This document shows, piece after piece, positions 35,226 to 44,783 of a stretch of 64,000 nt of DNA. The notes below the pieces were generated by a model. It was not told where the DNA came from, searched no databases, and saw only the letters and a program-made list of their open reading frames with translations. Origin of the DNA: DASRAP01 sp964503275 (GTDB lineage Bacteria > Gemmatimonadota > Gemmatimonadetes > Gemmatimonadales > Gemmatimonadaceae). Position 1 is the stretch's first letter, and every line of letters begins with the position of its first letter. Both the position numbers and the translations under genes were made by a program. Location of the stretch: assembly GCA_964503275.1 (NCBI GenBank), contig CAZCZO010000004.1, positions 1-64,000 of the forward strand. Direction: 5' to 3'.

Positions 35226-36142
35226 GCGCGGCACCAGTCGGCGAAGCGGTCGGCCCAGTGTCGTTGTGCGGCGAGCGATTCGTCGACGGTGGTCGGGACG
35301 AAGCGGACCGCCGTGCGCGGTGGGCGCTGTGCGAGGCGGGCGAGGGCATCGGTCGGCACGACGCCGATCACCGGGTAGCCGCCGACGGTCGGATGCTCGG
35401 CCATGAGGACGATCGGGCGACCGTCGGGTGGGAGTTGCATGGCACCGGCGACCGTCGGTTCGGAGGCAAGCGCTCCGCTGCTCACCACGGGGAGCGCCGG
35501 GCCATCGAGGCGGTATCCGCTGCGGTCGCTGGCCGTGGCGATCTGCCAGGTGCTCGCGAAGAACGTCGCCCAGGCGCGCTGGTCGAGCGCCTCGATGCGT
35601 GTGCCAGGCAGCCATTCGATGGGTGCCTCGTCGAGCGCGGTACGAAGGGCAGCGGGCACCGGCGCCGCGCGGATCGCATGCGGGGCGTCCATCGCCAGTG
35701 CGAGCTGGTCGCCGCGCCGCAGCGGGCTGGGGCCCAGCCCCACGCGGACCAACGTGGCGCGGCTGCCGAGCACGCGCGGGGCGTCGATCCCACCCCGGAC
35801 GGCGAGGTACCAGGCGGCCCCGCGGAGCACGCGGCCGATGCGCAGCGTACCGCCCGCTCGGGTCTCGTGCACCTCGTAGCTGCCGATCGGCCGGTCGTCG
35901 AGCGCGGCTTCGCAGACGGCGCCAGTGAGCGCGAACGCGGTCGGTGCGGCGAAGGTCAGCGTGATCGACGCGAGGCAGCCCTCCAGCGTGGCGGCGTCGG
36001 CGGCGTTGCCGATCATCGCGTTGGCGATGTGGTGCGAGGGCGCGTCGAGTGGTCCTCCGGGGGAGACGCCGTCGCGGCGGTGCAGCGGTCGGCCGCTGTC
36101 CTGGATGGTGACGAGGCCTGCGACGGTCGCGACGCTGATCAT
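35222..36142 (-). CDS. pxpC: 5-oxoprolinase subunit C (biotin-dependent carboxyltransferase-like)
   Basis: 306 residues of the PxpC/KipA family, with the characteristic TIQDSGRPLHRR segment near the start, GVSPGGPLDAPSHHIAN, YLAVRGGIDAPRVLGSRAT and AEHPTVGGYPVIGVV. PxpABC hydrolyse 5-oxoproline to glutamate with ATP. The gene overlaps pxpB upstream and the Nramp-like gene downstream by four bases each. pxpA is missing here and lies at 50211-50933. Confidence 0.92.
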   Translation of the reverse strand: MISVATVAGLVTIQDSGRPLHRRDGVSPGGPLDAPSHHIANAMIGNAADAATLEGCLASITLTFAAPTAFALTGAVCEAALDDRPIGSYEVHETRAGGTLRIGRVLRGAAWYLAVRGGIDAPRVLGSRATLVRVGLGPSPLRRGDQLALAMDAPHAIRAAPVPAALRTALDEAPIEWLPGTRIEALDQRAWATFFASTWQIATASDRSGYRLDGPALPVVSSGALASEPTVAGAMQLPPDGRPIVLMAEHPTVGGYPVIGVVPTDALARLAQRPPRTAVRFVPTTVDESLAAQRHWADRFADWCRA

Positions 36143-36783
36143 GCTTCCGGTACGAATCGCACGCGGTCTCCGTTGCGCAGCAAGGCCGCAGGCTCGCGTG
36201 TGGGGTCGAAGAGGCGCAGCGTGGTCGAGCCGATGAGATGCCAGCCACCGGGTGTGCTGAGCGGATACACGGCGGTGGCGTTCCCCGCGATGGCCACCGC
36301 GCCGGCCGGGACCCGCACGCGCGGTGCGTCGCGCCGAGGGAGCTGCAGGGCGGGGTCCAGCTCGCCGAGATACGCGAACCCTGGCGCGAAGCCCAGCGAC
36401 AGCACGTGATACTCCTGGCCCGCATGCCGAGCGATGACCTCGTCGCGGGTCAGGCCGCAGCGCTGTGCGACCTCGTCGAGATCGGGCCCGTCGTAGCGCA
36501 CGGGGATCTCGTGCCGCCGTGCGTCGCTGAGGGCAGGGACCTCGTTGAGGTGGGCTGCCACGATGCGAAGCCGCTGCTCGACCTTGGCGGCCTCGGGCGC
36601 GAACGGATCCACATGGACGGCGACCGAGGCGGACGCTGCGACGATGTCGAGCACCGCGGGGATGTGCTCCGTGCGCAGCGCCCCGGCGAGCGCGGCGGCC
36701 CGCCCGGCCGTCTCGAGGCTGGCGCGGTCCGCGAGGCGGATCAGGAAGGCGCGCTCACCGAGCGCGAGGACGGCAGGTGCCAT
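36139..36783 (-). CDS. pxpB: 5-oxoprolinase subunit B (KipI-like)
   Basis: 214 residues of the PxpB/KipI family. It starts with APAVLALGERAFLIRLAD and has the hallmark EYHVLSLGFAPGFAYLGEL, RVRVPAGAVAIAG and GGWHLIGSTTLRLFDP segments. It works with PxpC and PxpA as the ATP-dependent 5-oxoprolinase that recycles pyroglutamate. The ATG at 36783 was chosen as the only start giving a clean N-terminus; it opens the pxpB-pxpC-nramp operon. The 142-base gap to the divergent TolB-amidohydrolase gene should hold both promoters, but I see no strong signal. Confidence 0.92.
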   Translation of the reverse strand: MAPAVLALGERAFLIRLADRASLETAGRAAALAGALRTEHIPAVLDIVAASASVAVHVDPFAPEAAKVEQRLRIVAAHLNEVPALSDARRHEIPVRYDGPDLDEVAQRCGLTRDEVIARHAGQEYHVLSLGFAPGFAYLGELDPALQLPRRDAPRVRVPAGAVAIAGNATAVYPLSTPGGWHLIGSTTLRLFDPTREPAALLRNGDRVRFVPEA

Positions 36784-36925
36784 GGCGTACGAAGGATAAC
36801 CGGGGCGCGAGGTCTCACGGTCGATCGGGTCCGCATCGACGAGCCGTTCGGGGCGCCTGGCCCGCGTGTGGTGGCCCCGCGCCGTCCGAGGCGCGATCTT
36901 GGAGGGACCTTCACTCCCGACCGCC

Positions 36926-39900
36926 ATGCTCCGCTCCGTTGCGCTGTTCGCCTCGAGTCTTGCGCTCTCCACGTCGCTTGCCGCGCAGGCCGCTGCGCCC
37001 TGGGACGTCAATGCCCGCCGGGCCACGGCGCGCGACGTCACGTTCTCCACGAGTGAGGGCACGTGGATGTCCGTCGACATCTCGCCCGACGGCCGCACGC
37101 TGGTCTTCGACCTGCTCGGCGATCTCTACACGATGCCGGTGACGGGGGGCGCCGCGACGCTGCTCCTGGGCGGGGCGGCGTACGAGACCATGCCGCGCTT
37201 CTCGCCCGACGGCTCGCGCATCGCATTCACCAGCGACCGCGACGGACTGGAGAATCTGTGGACGATGGATCGGCGCGGTGGCGACCTGCGGCCGGTCTCG
37301 CGTGAGCGCGAGCGGCAGGTGTCGAACCCGGTCTGGACGCCCGACGGCAAGTACCTCGTGGGCCGCAAGCACTTCCGCAACACGCGATCGCTCGGTGCCG
37401 GCGAGATGTGGCTGTATCATGTGGAGGGCAACGGCAGCGGCGTGAAGCTCACCGATCGGCGCAACTGGGAGCAGAATGCGACCGAGCCGTCGGTGTCGCC
37501 GGACGGGCGCTATGTGTACTTCAGCGAGGATGTGTCGCCCGGCGGCGGCTTCCAGTACAATCGCGATCCGCACGCGGGGATCTATGTGGTGCAGCGGCTG
37601 GACCGCGAGACGGGGCGGCGCGAGACGTTCCTGGGTGGCGCGGGGTCGGCGATGCGACCACTGCCCTCGCCGGACGGCACACGGTTGGCGTTCATCCGCC
37701 GCGTGGACACGACCTCGGTGCTGTTCCTGCACGATATGGAGAGCGGGAGGGATCGCGCGCTCTGGAACGGGCTGGACCATGATCAGCAGGAGGCCTGGGC
37801 GATCTTCGGCACGTATCCCGGCTTCGCGTGGACGCCCGACGGTCGGGCACTGATCATCTCGGCGCAGGGCGGGTTCTGGCGCGTCGATGCGGCGACCGGG
37901 ACCCCCACGAGGATCCCGTTCACGGCCAGCGTGACCCAGACGATCACCGATGCGGTGCGCTTTCCGCAGCAGGTCGCGCCGGACTCATTCGATGTGAAGT
38001 TGCTGCGCTGGGTGAGCGTGTCGCCGGACGACCGGCGTGTGGCCTACACGGCCTTGGGCAAGGTGTGGGTGCGGGACCTGCCGAACGGCACGCCGCGGCG
38101 CGTCACCACGCAGTCGCGGGAACGCGAGCTCTTCCCGTCGTGGTCGGCGGACGGGCAGTCGCTGGTGTACGCGACCTGGAGCGACGACTCGCTCGGGGCG
38201 ATCCGCACGGTGCGGCTCGACGGCACGCGCGGCGTGAAGCTGACGTCGCGGCCCGGGCACTATGTGGAGCCACGCTTCGCACCCGACGGGCAGCAGGTGG
38301 TGTACCGCCGCGTCGGCGGTGATGGACTGCGCGGCGCGGCGTACGCGCGCGACGGCGGCGTGTATGTGGTGGCCGCGAGCGGTGGGGCGGGGCGCCTGGT
38401 CACGACCGAGGGCAGCGATCCGCGCTTCTCGCGCGACGGGCGGCGGCTGTTCTTGACGGGGAGCGACGGCGGTCGTGCGGCGCTGCTGTCGGTGGATCTC
38501 TCGGGTGGCACGCGGCGCGTGCACGTGTCGGCGGAGAATGGCACGCAGTTCGTGCCGTCGCCCGACGAGCAGTACGTGGCGTGGGTGGAGCGCTTCCACG
38601 CCTTCGTGGCGCCCATGCCGCAGACAGGGGCGATGGTGCCGGTCGGCCCGACGACCTCGGAGTTCCCCGCGCGCCGCCTCACGCGCGATGCGGGCACGTT
38701 CTTGCACTGGTCCGGCGATGGCCGGCGGGTGTACTGGTCGTTGGGCCCTGAGCTGTTCGAGCGCGAGTTGGCGCAGACCTTCCGCGTCGAAGCGCGCGAC
38801 TCCGCGGCGATCCGTCGGGAACCCGAGGCCAGCGGGCGCTTCATCGGACTGCGGGCCGCGACGGATCGGCCGAGCGGCCGCGTGGCGCTGACCGGTGCCA
38901 CGGTGATCACGATGCGCGGTGCCGAGGTGTTGCGCGACGCGACCATCGTGGTGGAGGGGAACCGCATCGCGGCGATCGGCCCGTCGGCGTCGGTGGCCGT
39001 CCCGGCCGATGCGCGCCGCGTCGATGTCGCCGGCAAGTACGTGATGCCGGGCCTGGTGGATGTGCACGCGCACATCGGCACCGGCTCGAACGGGATCACG
39101 CCCAACACCCACTGGGGATTCCTCGCGAATCTGGCGTTCGGCGTGACCACCATGCACGACCCCTCGAACGACACGCACCTGGTGTTCAGTGCGTCGGAGC
39201 TGCTCAAGGCGGGAGACATGGTCGGGCCGCGGCTGTACTCGACGGGCACGATCCTCTACGGTGCGGAGGGCAGCTTCAAGGCCGTGACGACGTCGTACGA
39301 GGAGGCGCTGAGCCACCTGCGCCGCATGCAGGCCGTGGGCGCGTTCAGCGTGAAGTCGTACAACCAGCCGCGGCGTGACGCGCGGCAGCAGATCGTCGAG
39401 GCCGCGCGGAGCCTGGGCATGATGGTGGTCCCGGAGGGGGGGAGCACCTTCTTCTTCAACATGACGCACGTGCTCGACGGGCACACGGGGCTGGAGCACA
39501 ACATCCCGGTGCAGCCGCTGTACAACGATGTGCTCTCGTTGATGGCGGCGGGGCGCACCTGGTACACGCCGACGTTGATCGTCAACTACGGCGGGCTGAA
39601 CGGCGAGTTCTTCTGGTACCAGGAGAGCGAGGTGTGGAAGCACGAGCGGCTGCGGCACTTCACGCCGGACGCCGTGCTCGACGCGCGGGCGCGGCGGCGC
39701 GTGATGGCCGCGCCGGAGGATTACACGTACGTCGGCGTCGCGCGCGACGCCAAGGCGCTGCTCGACCGCGGCGTGCAAGTGCAGATCGGTGCGCACGGAC
39801 AGATCCAGGGGATCGGGGCGCACTGGGAGACCTGGATGCTGCAGCAGGGCGGGATGACGAACCACGAGGCGCTGCGCGCGGCGACGCTCCATGGCGCGGA

Positions 39901-40153
39901 GTACCTGGGGCTCGACGGCGACATCGGCTCGCTGCAGGTCGGCAAGCTCGCGGACCTGCTCGTGCTCGATGCGGACCCGCTCGCGGACATCCGCAACAGC
40001 ACGAGCATCCGCTATGTGATGCTCAATGGGCGCTTGTTCGACGCGGCGACGATGGCGCAGCTGGGGAATCACCCGATGCCGGCGCCGGCGCCGAGCTGGA
40101 AGGGGATCAGCAGCACCGAAGCGCTGACGCACTCCCACGACGGGGGGCACTGA
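36926..40153 (+). CDS. Secreted TolB-propeller/amidohydrolase fusion
   Basis: 1075 residues with signal peptide (MLRSVALFASSLALSTSLAAQ). The first two-thirds (about 25-640) are PD40/TolB-like propeller blades with repeated phrases such as SPDGRTLVFDLLGD, SPDGSRIAFTSDRDG and TPDGKYLVGRKH. The rest (about 665-1050) is an amidohydrolase with PGLVDVHAHIGT, FSVKSYNQPRR (Lys), LEHNIPVQ and QIGAHGQIQGIGAHWET. The propeller probably gates or binds peptide-like substrates at the amidohydrolase site; the true substrate is unknown. It ends one base before the cupin gene. Confidence 0.92.
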   Translation: MLRSVALFASSLALSTSLAAQAAAPWDVNARRATARDVTFSTSEGTWMSVDISPDGRTLVFDLLGDLYTMPVTGGAATLLLGGAAYETMPRFSPDGSRIAFTSDRDGLENLWTMDRRGGDLRPVSRERERQVSNPVWTPDGKYLVGRKHFRNTRSLGAGEMWLYHVEGNGSGVKLTDRRNWEQNATEPSVSPDGRYVYFSEDVSPGGGFQYNRDPHAGIYVVQRLDRETGRRETFLGGAGSAMRPLPSPDGTRLAFIRRVDTTSVLFLHDMESGRDRALWNGLDHDQQEAWAIFGTYPGFAWTPDGRALIISAQGGFWRVDAATGTPTRIPFTASVTQTITDAVRFPQQVAPDSFDVKLLRWVSVSPDDRRVAYTALGKVWVRDLPNGTPRRVTTQSRERELFPSWSADGQSLVYATWSDDSLGAIRTVRLDGTRGVKLTSRPGHYVEPRFAPDGQQVVYRRVGGDGLRGAAYARDGGVYVVAASGGAGRLVTTEGSDPRFSRDGRRLFLTGSDGGRAALLSVDLSGGTRRVHVSAENGTQFVPSPDEQYVAWVERFHAFVAPMPQTGAMVPVGPTTSEFPARRLTRDAGTFLHWSGDGRRVYWSLGPELFERELAQTFRVEARDSAAIRREPEASGRFIGLRAATDRPSGRVALTGATVITMRGAEVLRDATIVVEGNRIAAIGPSASVAVPADARRVDVAGKYVMPGLVDVHAHIGTGSNGITPNTHWGFLANLAFGVTTMHDPSNDTHLVFSASELLKAGDMVGPRLYSTGTILYGAEGSFKAVTTSYEEALSHLRRMQAVGAFSVKSYNQPRRDARQQIVEAARSLGMMVVPEGGSTFFFNMTHVLDGHTGLEHNIPVQPLYNDVLSLMAAGRTWYTPTLIVNYGGLNGEFFWYQESEVWKHERLRHFTPDAVLDARARRRVMAAPEDYTYVGVARDAKALLDRGVQVQIGAHGQIQGIGAHWETWMLQQGGMTNHEALRAATLHGAEYLGLDGDIGSLQVGKLADLLVLDADPLADIRNSTSIRYVMLNGRLFDAATMAQLGNHPMPAPAPSWKGISSTEALTHSHDGGH

Positions 40154-40154
40154 G

Positions 40155-40586
40155 ATGCCTGCGCCAGCGCGATTCGTCACCGCTGACGAGATGCAGGTCG
40201 AGGGCTCGCCGTGGGGGCCGCACGAGTGGTTGTGCCGGCCGGGTCTCACCGACGCCAAGGACCTACTGCTTGTTCGCGTGAAGATGCCGCCGGGCCGCGC
40301 GCATCAATTCCATCGACATCCGGCGATGGAGGAGATCATCTACGTCGTGTCCGGGGCCGCCGAACAGTGGGTGGGCGATGTGAAGCGGCGGTTGGGGCCT
40401 GGCGACAGTGCACACATCCCACGAGACATCGTCCACGCGACCTGGAACGTGGGCGACGACACGTTGGAGTTCCTCGCCATCCTGTCGCCGGCGACTGTCG
40501 AGGGCCCCGCGCTCGTGGATGTGCGCTACGACGAGCCGTGGTGTTCATTGGTGGCGCCGGTGACCTACCCAGAGGAATCACGGTGA
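40155..40586 (+). CDS. Cupin domain protein
   Basis: 143 residues, a single cupin barrel. Metal-binding motif 1 is QFHRHPAMEEIIYVVSG (H-x-H-x4-E-like), and motif 2 is PRDIVHATWNVGDD with a His. There is no signal peptide. Such small cupins can be dioxygenases, isomerases or binding proteins, and the sequence does not decide between them. It overlaps the Tm-1-like gene by GTGA and follows the TolB-amidohydrolase by one base, so it belongs to this operon. Confidence 0.85.
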   Translation: MPAPARFVTADEMQVEGSPWGPHEWLCRPGLTDAKDLLLVRVKMPPGRAHQFHRHPAMEEIIYVVSGAAEQWVGDVKRRLGPGDSAHIPRDIVHATWNVGDDTLEFLAILSPATVEGPALVDVRYDEPWCSLVAPVTYPEESR

Positions 40587-41788
40587 TCGTCCTGCTCGGC
40601 ACCTTCGATACCAAGGGGGTCGAGTACGCGTATGTGCGCGAGCTGCTGACGGCGCGCGGCGTGGCGACGTGGACGGTGGACTGTGGGGTGTTGGGCTTAC
40701 CGTCGTGCGCGGCCGATGTCAGCGCGTCGGAGGTGGCGAGTGCGGCAGGGACCACCCTCGACGCACTCCGCGTGACGGATGACCGCGGTGCGGCCGTCGA
40801 GGCCATGACGCGTGGTGCCGTACGGGTGCTGCGTCGCATGGTGGACGAGGGGCGTGTCGGCGGTATCCTCGCGCTCGGCGGAGGGGGAGGGACCACGCTC
40901 GCGACCGCGGTGATGCGCGAGCTCCCGGTCGGGCTGCCGAAGCTGATGGTCTCCACGATGGCGTCGGGGAACGTCGCGGCGTACGTCGACGTCAAGGATA
41001 TCACGATGATGTACTCCGTCGTCGATATCGCGGGCCTGAACCCGCTGAGCCGACGCATCCTCGCCAATGCGGCCGGGGCGATCGCGGGGATGGTCGAGCA
41101 GCGGGCGCCGGCGGCGGCGGATCGTCCCGTGATCGCGGCAACGATGTTCGGTGTGACGACACCCTGTGTGACGACCGCGCGCCAGCGGCTCGAGTCGGCG
41201 GGCTACGATGTGCTGGTGTTCCATGCCACGGGCTCCGGTGGTCGCGCCATGGAGGGCTTGATCGCCGATGGGTATGTCTCGGCGGTGCTCGACGTGACCA
41301 CGACGGAGTGGGCCGATGAGGTCGTGGGCGGCGTGTTGAGTGCGGGCCCCGCGCGGCTGTCGGCCGCGGCGCGCCGCGGCGTGCCGCAGGTGGTCTCGGT
41401 CGGCGCGCTGGACATGGTGAACTTCGGCGCGGCAGAGACCGTACCGATCACGTTCGAGGGGCGGCGGATGTACCGGCACAACGCCACGGTCACGCTGATG
41501 CGGACGACCCCCGAGGAATGTCGGGTCATCGCGCATCGGATCGCAGACCGACTGAATGCCGCGACCGGTCCGGTCTCTGTGGTGCTCCCGCTCCGCGGCG
41601 TCAGTGCGATCGACCGGGAGGGTGCCGTGTTCCACGATCCTGCGGCCGATGCCGCGCTGTTCGAGACGTTGCGTGAACGACTTGCTCCTCGCATCCGGGT
41701 GCGCGAGGTCGACGCGCACATCAACGATCCCGAATTCTCCGACGTCTTGGTCGACGAGCTGCTGGCGCTCATGCCGCCGATGCCCTGA
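40583..41788 (+). CDS. Tm-1-like ATP-binding protein (UPF0261)
   Basis: 401 residues of the UPF0261/Tm-1-like family. It begins VIVLLGTFDTKGVEYAYV and has GGILALGGGGGTTLATAVM and MVSTMASGNVAAYVDVKD (N-terminal nucleotide-binding domain). Further on are FHATGSGGRAMEGLI, VLDVTTTEWADEVVGG and VVSVGALDMVNFG (second domain). Tm-1 of tomato binds ATP and blocks tobamovirus replication; bacterial homologues have no proven reaction. It is followed 18 bases later by the PEP-hydrolase-like gene, a widely conserved partnership across bacteria, fungi and plants. The GTG start overlaps the cupin stop. Confidence 0.9.
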   Translation: MIVLLGTFDTKGVEYAYVRELLTARGVATWTVDCGVLGLPSCAADVSASEVASAAGTTLDALRVTDDRGAAVEAMTRGAVRVLRRMVDEGRVGGILALGGGGGTTLATAVMRELPVGLPKLMVSTMASGNVAAYVDVKDITMMYSVVDIAGLNPLSRRILANAAGAIAGMVEQRAPAAADRPVIAATMFGVTTPCVTTARQRLESAGYDVLVFHATGSGGRAMEGLIADGYVSAVLDVTTTEWADEVVGGVLSAGPARLSAAARRGVPQVVSVGALDMVNFGAAETVPITFEGRRMYRHNATVTLMRTTPEECRVIAHRIADRLNAATGPVSVVLPLRGVSAIDREGAVFHDPAADAALFETLRERLAPRIRVREVDAHINDPEFSDVLVDELLALMPPMP

Positions 41789-41806
41789 TCCACCACTTCC
41801 TCCACT

Positions 41807-42646
41807 ATGCCATTCATCCCTCGCGCGGAATCGCTCCGCCGTCTCCGGGCACAGATCGCTGCCGGGTCTCCGATCATCGGCGCCGGTGCTGGCACCGGGA
41901 TCTCCGCCAAATTCGCCGAACGTGGTGGCGTGGACATCATCATCATCTACAACTCGGGGCGATACCGCATGGCCGGGCGCGGATCGCTCGCGGGGCTGAT
42001 GCCCTATGGCGACGCGAATGCCATCGTGGTCGAGATGGGCAGCGAGGTGCTGCCGGTGGTGCGCGATGTGCCGGTGCTGGCCGGCGTATGCGGCACCGAT
42101 CCGTTCCGGATGATGCGGGTCTTCCTGCCGTCGTTGAAGGCGATGGGCTTCGACGGCGTGCAGAACTTCCCGACCGTCGGCTTGATCGACGGGACCTTTC
42201 GCGCGATGCTCGAGGAGACGGGCATGGGTATCCAGCACGAGATCGACATGATCGCCTTGGCGCACGAGCTGGACATGCTCACCTGTCCCTACGTGTTCGA
42301 CGCCGCCACGGCAGCAGAGTTCACTCGCGCGGGGGCTGATGTGGTCGTAGCGCACGTGAACACCACGGTGGCCGGGTCGGTCGGTGTGACGAACACGGTC
42401 ATCTCGCGTGATGAGGCGGTGGAGCGGGTCCAAGCGATGCACGATGCGGCCAAGGCGGTGGATCCCGAGGTGATCGTGCTGTGCCACGGCGGGCCGATCG
42501 CGTATCCGTCCGACGCGGAGTACGTGCTGCGGCGCACGCGGGGGGTGGCGGGGTTCTTCGGTGCGTCGAGCATCGAGCGACTGGCCACGGAGCCCGCGCT
42601 GGAGGCGCAGGCGCGGGCGTTCAAATCGATCGGTCTGGAGGCCTGA
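41807..42646 (+). CDS. Phosphoenolpyruvate hydrolase-like TIM-barrel protein
   Basis: 279 residues of the PEP-hydrolase-like TIM-barrel family. Signature segments are GAGAGTGISAKFAERGG, IIIYNSGRYRMAGRGSL, DANAIVVEMG, GVQNFPTVGLIDG and GFFGASSIERL. It is the standard partner of Tm-1-like proteins. The family is annotated as PEP hydrolases or 'TIM-barrel signal transduction' proteins, and reaction evidence is thin. Its stop overlaps the start of the TonB receptor gene (TGATG), implying that the receptor imports something for this pair. Confidence 0.9.
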   Translation: MPFIPRAESLRRLRAQIAAGSPIIGAGAGTGISAKFAERGGVDIIIIYNSGRYRMAGRGSLAGLMPYGDANAIVVEMGSEVLPVVRDVPVLAGVCGTDPFRMMRVFLPSLKAMGFDGVQNFPTVGLIDGTFRAMLEETGMGIQHEIDMIALAHELDMLTCPYVFDAATAAEFTRAGADVVVAHVNTTVAGSVGVTNTVISRDEAVERVQAMHDAAKAVDPEVIVLCHGGPIAYPSDAEYVLRRTRGVAGFFGASSIERLATEPALEAQARAFKSIGLEA

Positions 42647-44781
42647 TGCCGATGCGTATCGCGCCGTCGAGGATGAGGACGCAGGGCGAGGCGTGGGGCT
42701 GGCTGCGGTCAGGCGCGTCGAGCACTGCGGTGGTGGTCGTCGCGTCGCTCTGTGTCTCGCCGCTGGTCGTGGGCGGGCAGCCGACACCCACGCTCCAGCA
42801 GGTCGTCACCACCGCCGAACGTGCACCCAACATGGTGGGGCGCACCGCGGCGGCCGTCGTGCGCGTGGAGCAGGAGGAGCTGGCGCGGCTGCCACAGGCG
42901 ACCTTCGCCGATGTGTTGCGCACGCTGCCGGGGTTCGCTGTGCTGGACTTCAACGGAATGGGCTTCGATCCCCAGGTGATCACGCGGGGATTCTATGGCG
43001 GCGGCGAGGCGGAGTACGTACTCGTGTTGCTCGACGGGAAGCCATTGAATCAGGTGCACACCGGCCGCGCGATCTGGGAGGCCCTGCCGACGGGGACGCA
43101 GGTGGAGGCCATCGAGATCGTGCGTGGCGGAGCGTCGGCGCTGTACGGGGATGCGGCGGTGGGCGGGGTGATCAACATCATCACGAAGGCGGGTGATCCA
43201 GATGCGCCGCGCTTCGTGCAGCGCTACGGGATCGGCGGGGGCGGTTTCGGCCTGATGCAGGCGGACCTGAGCGCGGCCGGTTCGCGAGGATCCCTGACCC
43301 TGGGTGCGACCGGCACGCGCGGCGATGGCTATCGGGCGCACAGCGAGCGCTTGGCCGGACACCTGCGCGCCCGGCTGACCCCATGGCGCGGCGGACGGGG
43401 TGAACTCACGCTGAACTACCTGCGCCAGGTCCGTCGTGCGGACGAGCCCGGCCCCCTGCCACAGCCCGAGGCAGACGCGGACCCGCGCCGAAGCTCGGTC
43501 CTGCACCGCTTCGACCAGCAGCGCGATGTGCACGATGAACTGAGCGCGGAGGGGCTGTGGCGCCTGACCCAAGCGAGTCGGCTCACGTGGTTCGGCGTCG
43601 CCGGTCGTCGTGCGCTCGACTCTGATCGCAGCATCGTCCTCGCCCCCGGCTTCGCCGACGTACAGGGCCGTGAGACCGACCTGCGTCGCCTCATGGGGCT
43701 CGCCCAGTACGATCTCACCTTTGGGCGGCACGATCTCACACTCGGTGCTGAGGTCCAGCGGGGCGAGGCCCAGTCGGAGTACTTCGCCGTCCTGACCGGG
43801 GACGAGGACGATTTCGCGGCATCGTCAGGTGAGCGCGGACCGGCCCTCGGCGCGGCGGACGCGTCGCGGCTGTCGAGTGCCGCCTATCTGCAGTTCGCGG
43901 TGGCGGTCAACCGGCGAGTGCGGATCACGCTGGGCGGCCGCTATGATCGTTTGTCCGATGGCGTGACGCCGAGCGGCAGCGGCGCGGATCCGGCGCAGGA
44001 GGTCACGCACGACGCCTTCAGCCCGCGCGTGGGGCTCAACCTGCGTAGCGGTAGCAACGGCAGCGCGTACGTGTCGGCCGGCCGGGTGTTCAAGGCCCCG
44101 ACGCTGGACCAACTCTTCGATCAGCGTGCCTTCCCGGTCCCGTTCCCGCCCTTCGCAATCCGGTCGTCGAATGCCGGTCTCGCGCCAGCACGCGGGCGCA
44201 GCGTCGAGATCGGGGGGCAGCAGGCGCTCACGCTGGGGGCACACGCGATGGCCACGCTGTCGTTGAGTCTTTACGACATGGCCATGCGTGACGAGATCGA
44301 CTTCGACGTTGCCACGCTGAGCTATGGCAATATCGCCCGCAGTCGGCACCGTGGCGTGGAGGCCGGTGCGCGGGTGACCGGACCGCACGGGCTCAGCGGG
44401 TTCGCGAACTGGACGGTGCAAGCCGCGACGGTGGACGGGGGCGATAACGATGGCAAGCAGCTGAAGGCCGTACCGCGCCACGCACTGAGCGCGGGTGCCA
44501 CGATCACCGCCCGCGGTGGACTCGAGACAGGTCTCGTCGCCGTTCGGACCGGCGAGGCGTTCTTCGACGATGCGAACACGCGCCCCATCGCCGCGTGGAC
44601 GCGCGTCGATGCGCGCGTCGTCGCACGGCTTGGCACCGCGCAGCTCACAGCCGAGCTGCGCAACCTCTTCGACGCGCGCTACGTGTCGACCGGCTACCTC
44701 GACCCTGCTGGGTCGGGCCTTGCCTACGTGCACCCCGCTGCCGGGCGCCTGGCGATGCTCGGCCTGCGCTGGCTGCGCTGA
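42646..44781 (+). CDS. TonB-dependent outer membrane receptor
   Basis: 711 residues. After a signal peptide (ending near VVGGQP) a TonB-box-like region (TLQQVVTTAERAP) and a plug domain (about 50-165, with VITRGFYGGGEAEYVLVLLDGKPL and VRGGASALYGDAAVGGVINIITK) precede a beta-barrel that ends AMLGLRWLR with the needed terminal aromatic. It would actively import a large or scarce ligand using TonB energy. No metal-responsive or B12 riboswitch lies upstream because the start overlaps the previous gene. Co-transcription with Tm-1-like and PEP-hydrolase-like genes suggests a metabolite rather than a siderophore, which is inference. Confidence 0.92.
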   Translation: MPMRIAPSRMRTQGEAWGWLRSGASSTAVVVVASLCVSPLVVGGQPTPTLQQVVTTAERAPNMVGRTAAAVVRVEQEELARLPQATFADVLRTLPGFAVLDFNGMGFDPQVITRGFYGGGEAEYVLVLLDGKPLNQVHTGRAIWEALPTGTQVEAIEIVRGGASALYGDAAVGGVINIITKAGDPDAPRFVQRYGIGGGGFGLMQADLSAAGSRGSLTLGATGTRGDGYRAHSERLAGHLRARLTPWRGGRGELTLNYLRQVRRADEPGPLPQPEADADPRRSSVLHRFDQQRDVHDELSAEGLWRLTQASRLTWFGVAGRRALDSDRSIVLAPGFADVQGRETDLRRLMGLAQYDLTFGRHDLTLGAEVQRGEAQSEYFAVLTGDEDDFAASSGERGPALGAADASRLSSAAYLQFAVAVNRRVRITLGGRYDRLSDGVTPSGSGADPAQEVTHDAFSPRVGLNLRSGSNGSAYVSAGRVFKAPTLDQLFDQRAFPVPFPPFAIRSSNAGLAPARGRSVEIGGQQALTLGAHAMATLSLSLYDMAMRDEIDFDVATLSYGNIARSRHRGVEAGARVTGPHGLSGFANWTVQAATVDGGDNDGKQLKAVPRHALSAGATITARGGLETGLVAVRTGEAFFDDANTRPIAAWTRVDARVVARLGTAQLTAELRNLFDARYVSTGYLDPAGSGLAYVHPAAGRLAMLGLRWLR

Positions 44782-44783
44782 CC

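Noticed and set aside
35226..36425. Extension of the Nramp frame through pxpC
   Set aside because: The extra residues are Arg/Pro-rich and antisense-like in composition, overlapping a well-supported pxpC; the ATG at 35225 begins the first helix.
37985..40258. A 757-codon minus-strand open frame
   Set aside because: It is antisense to the TolB-amidohydrolase and is Arg/His-rich with no motif.
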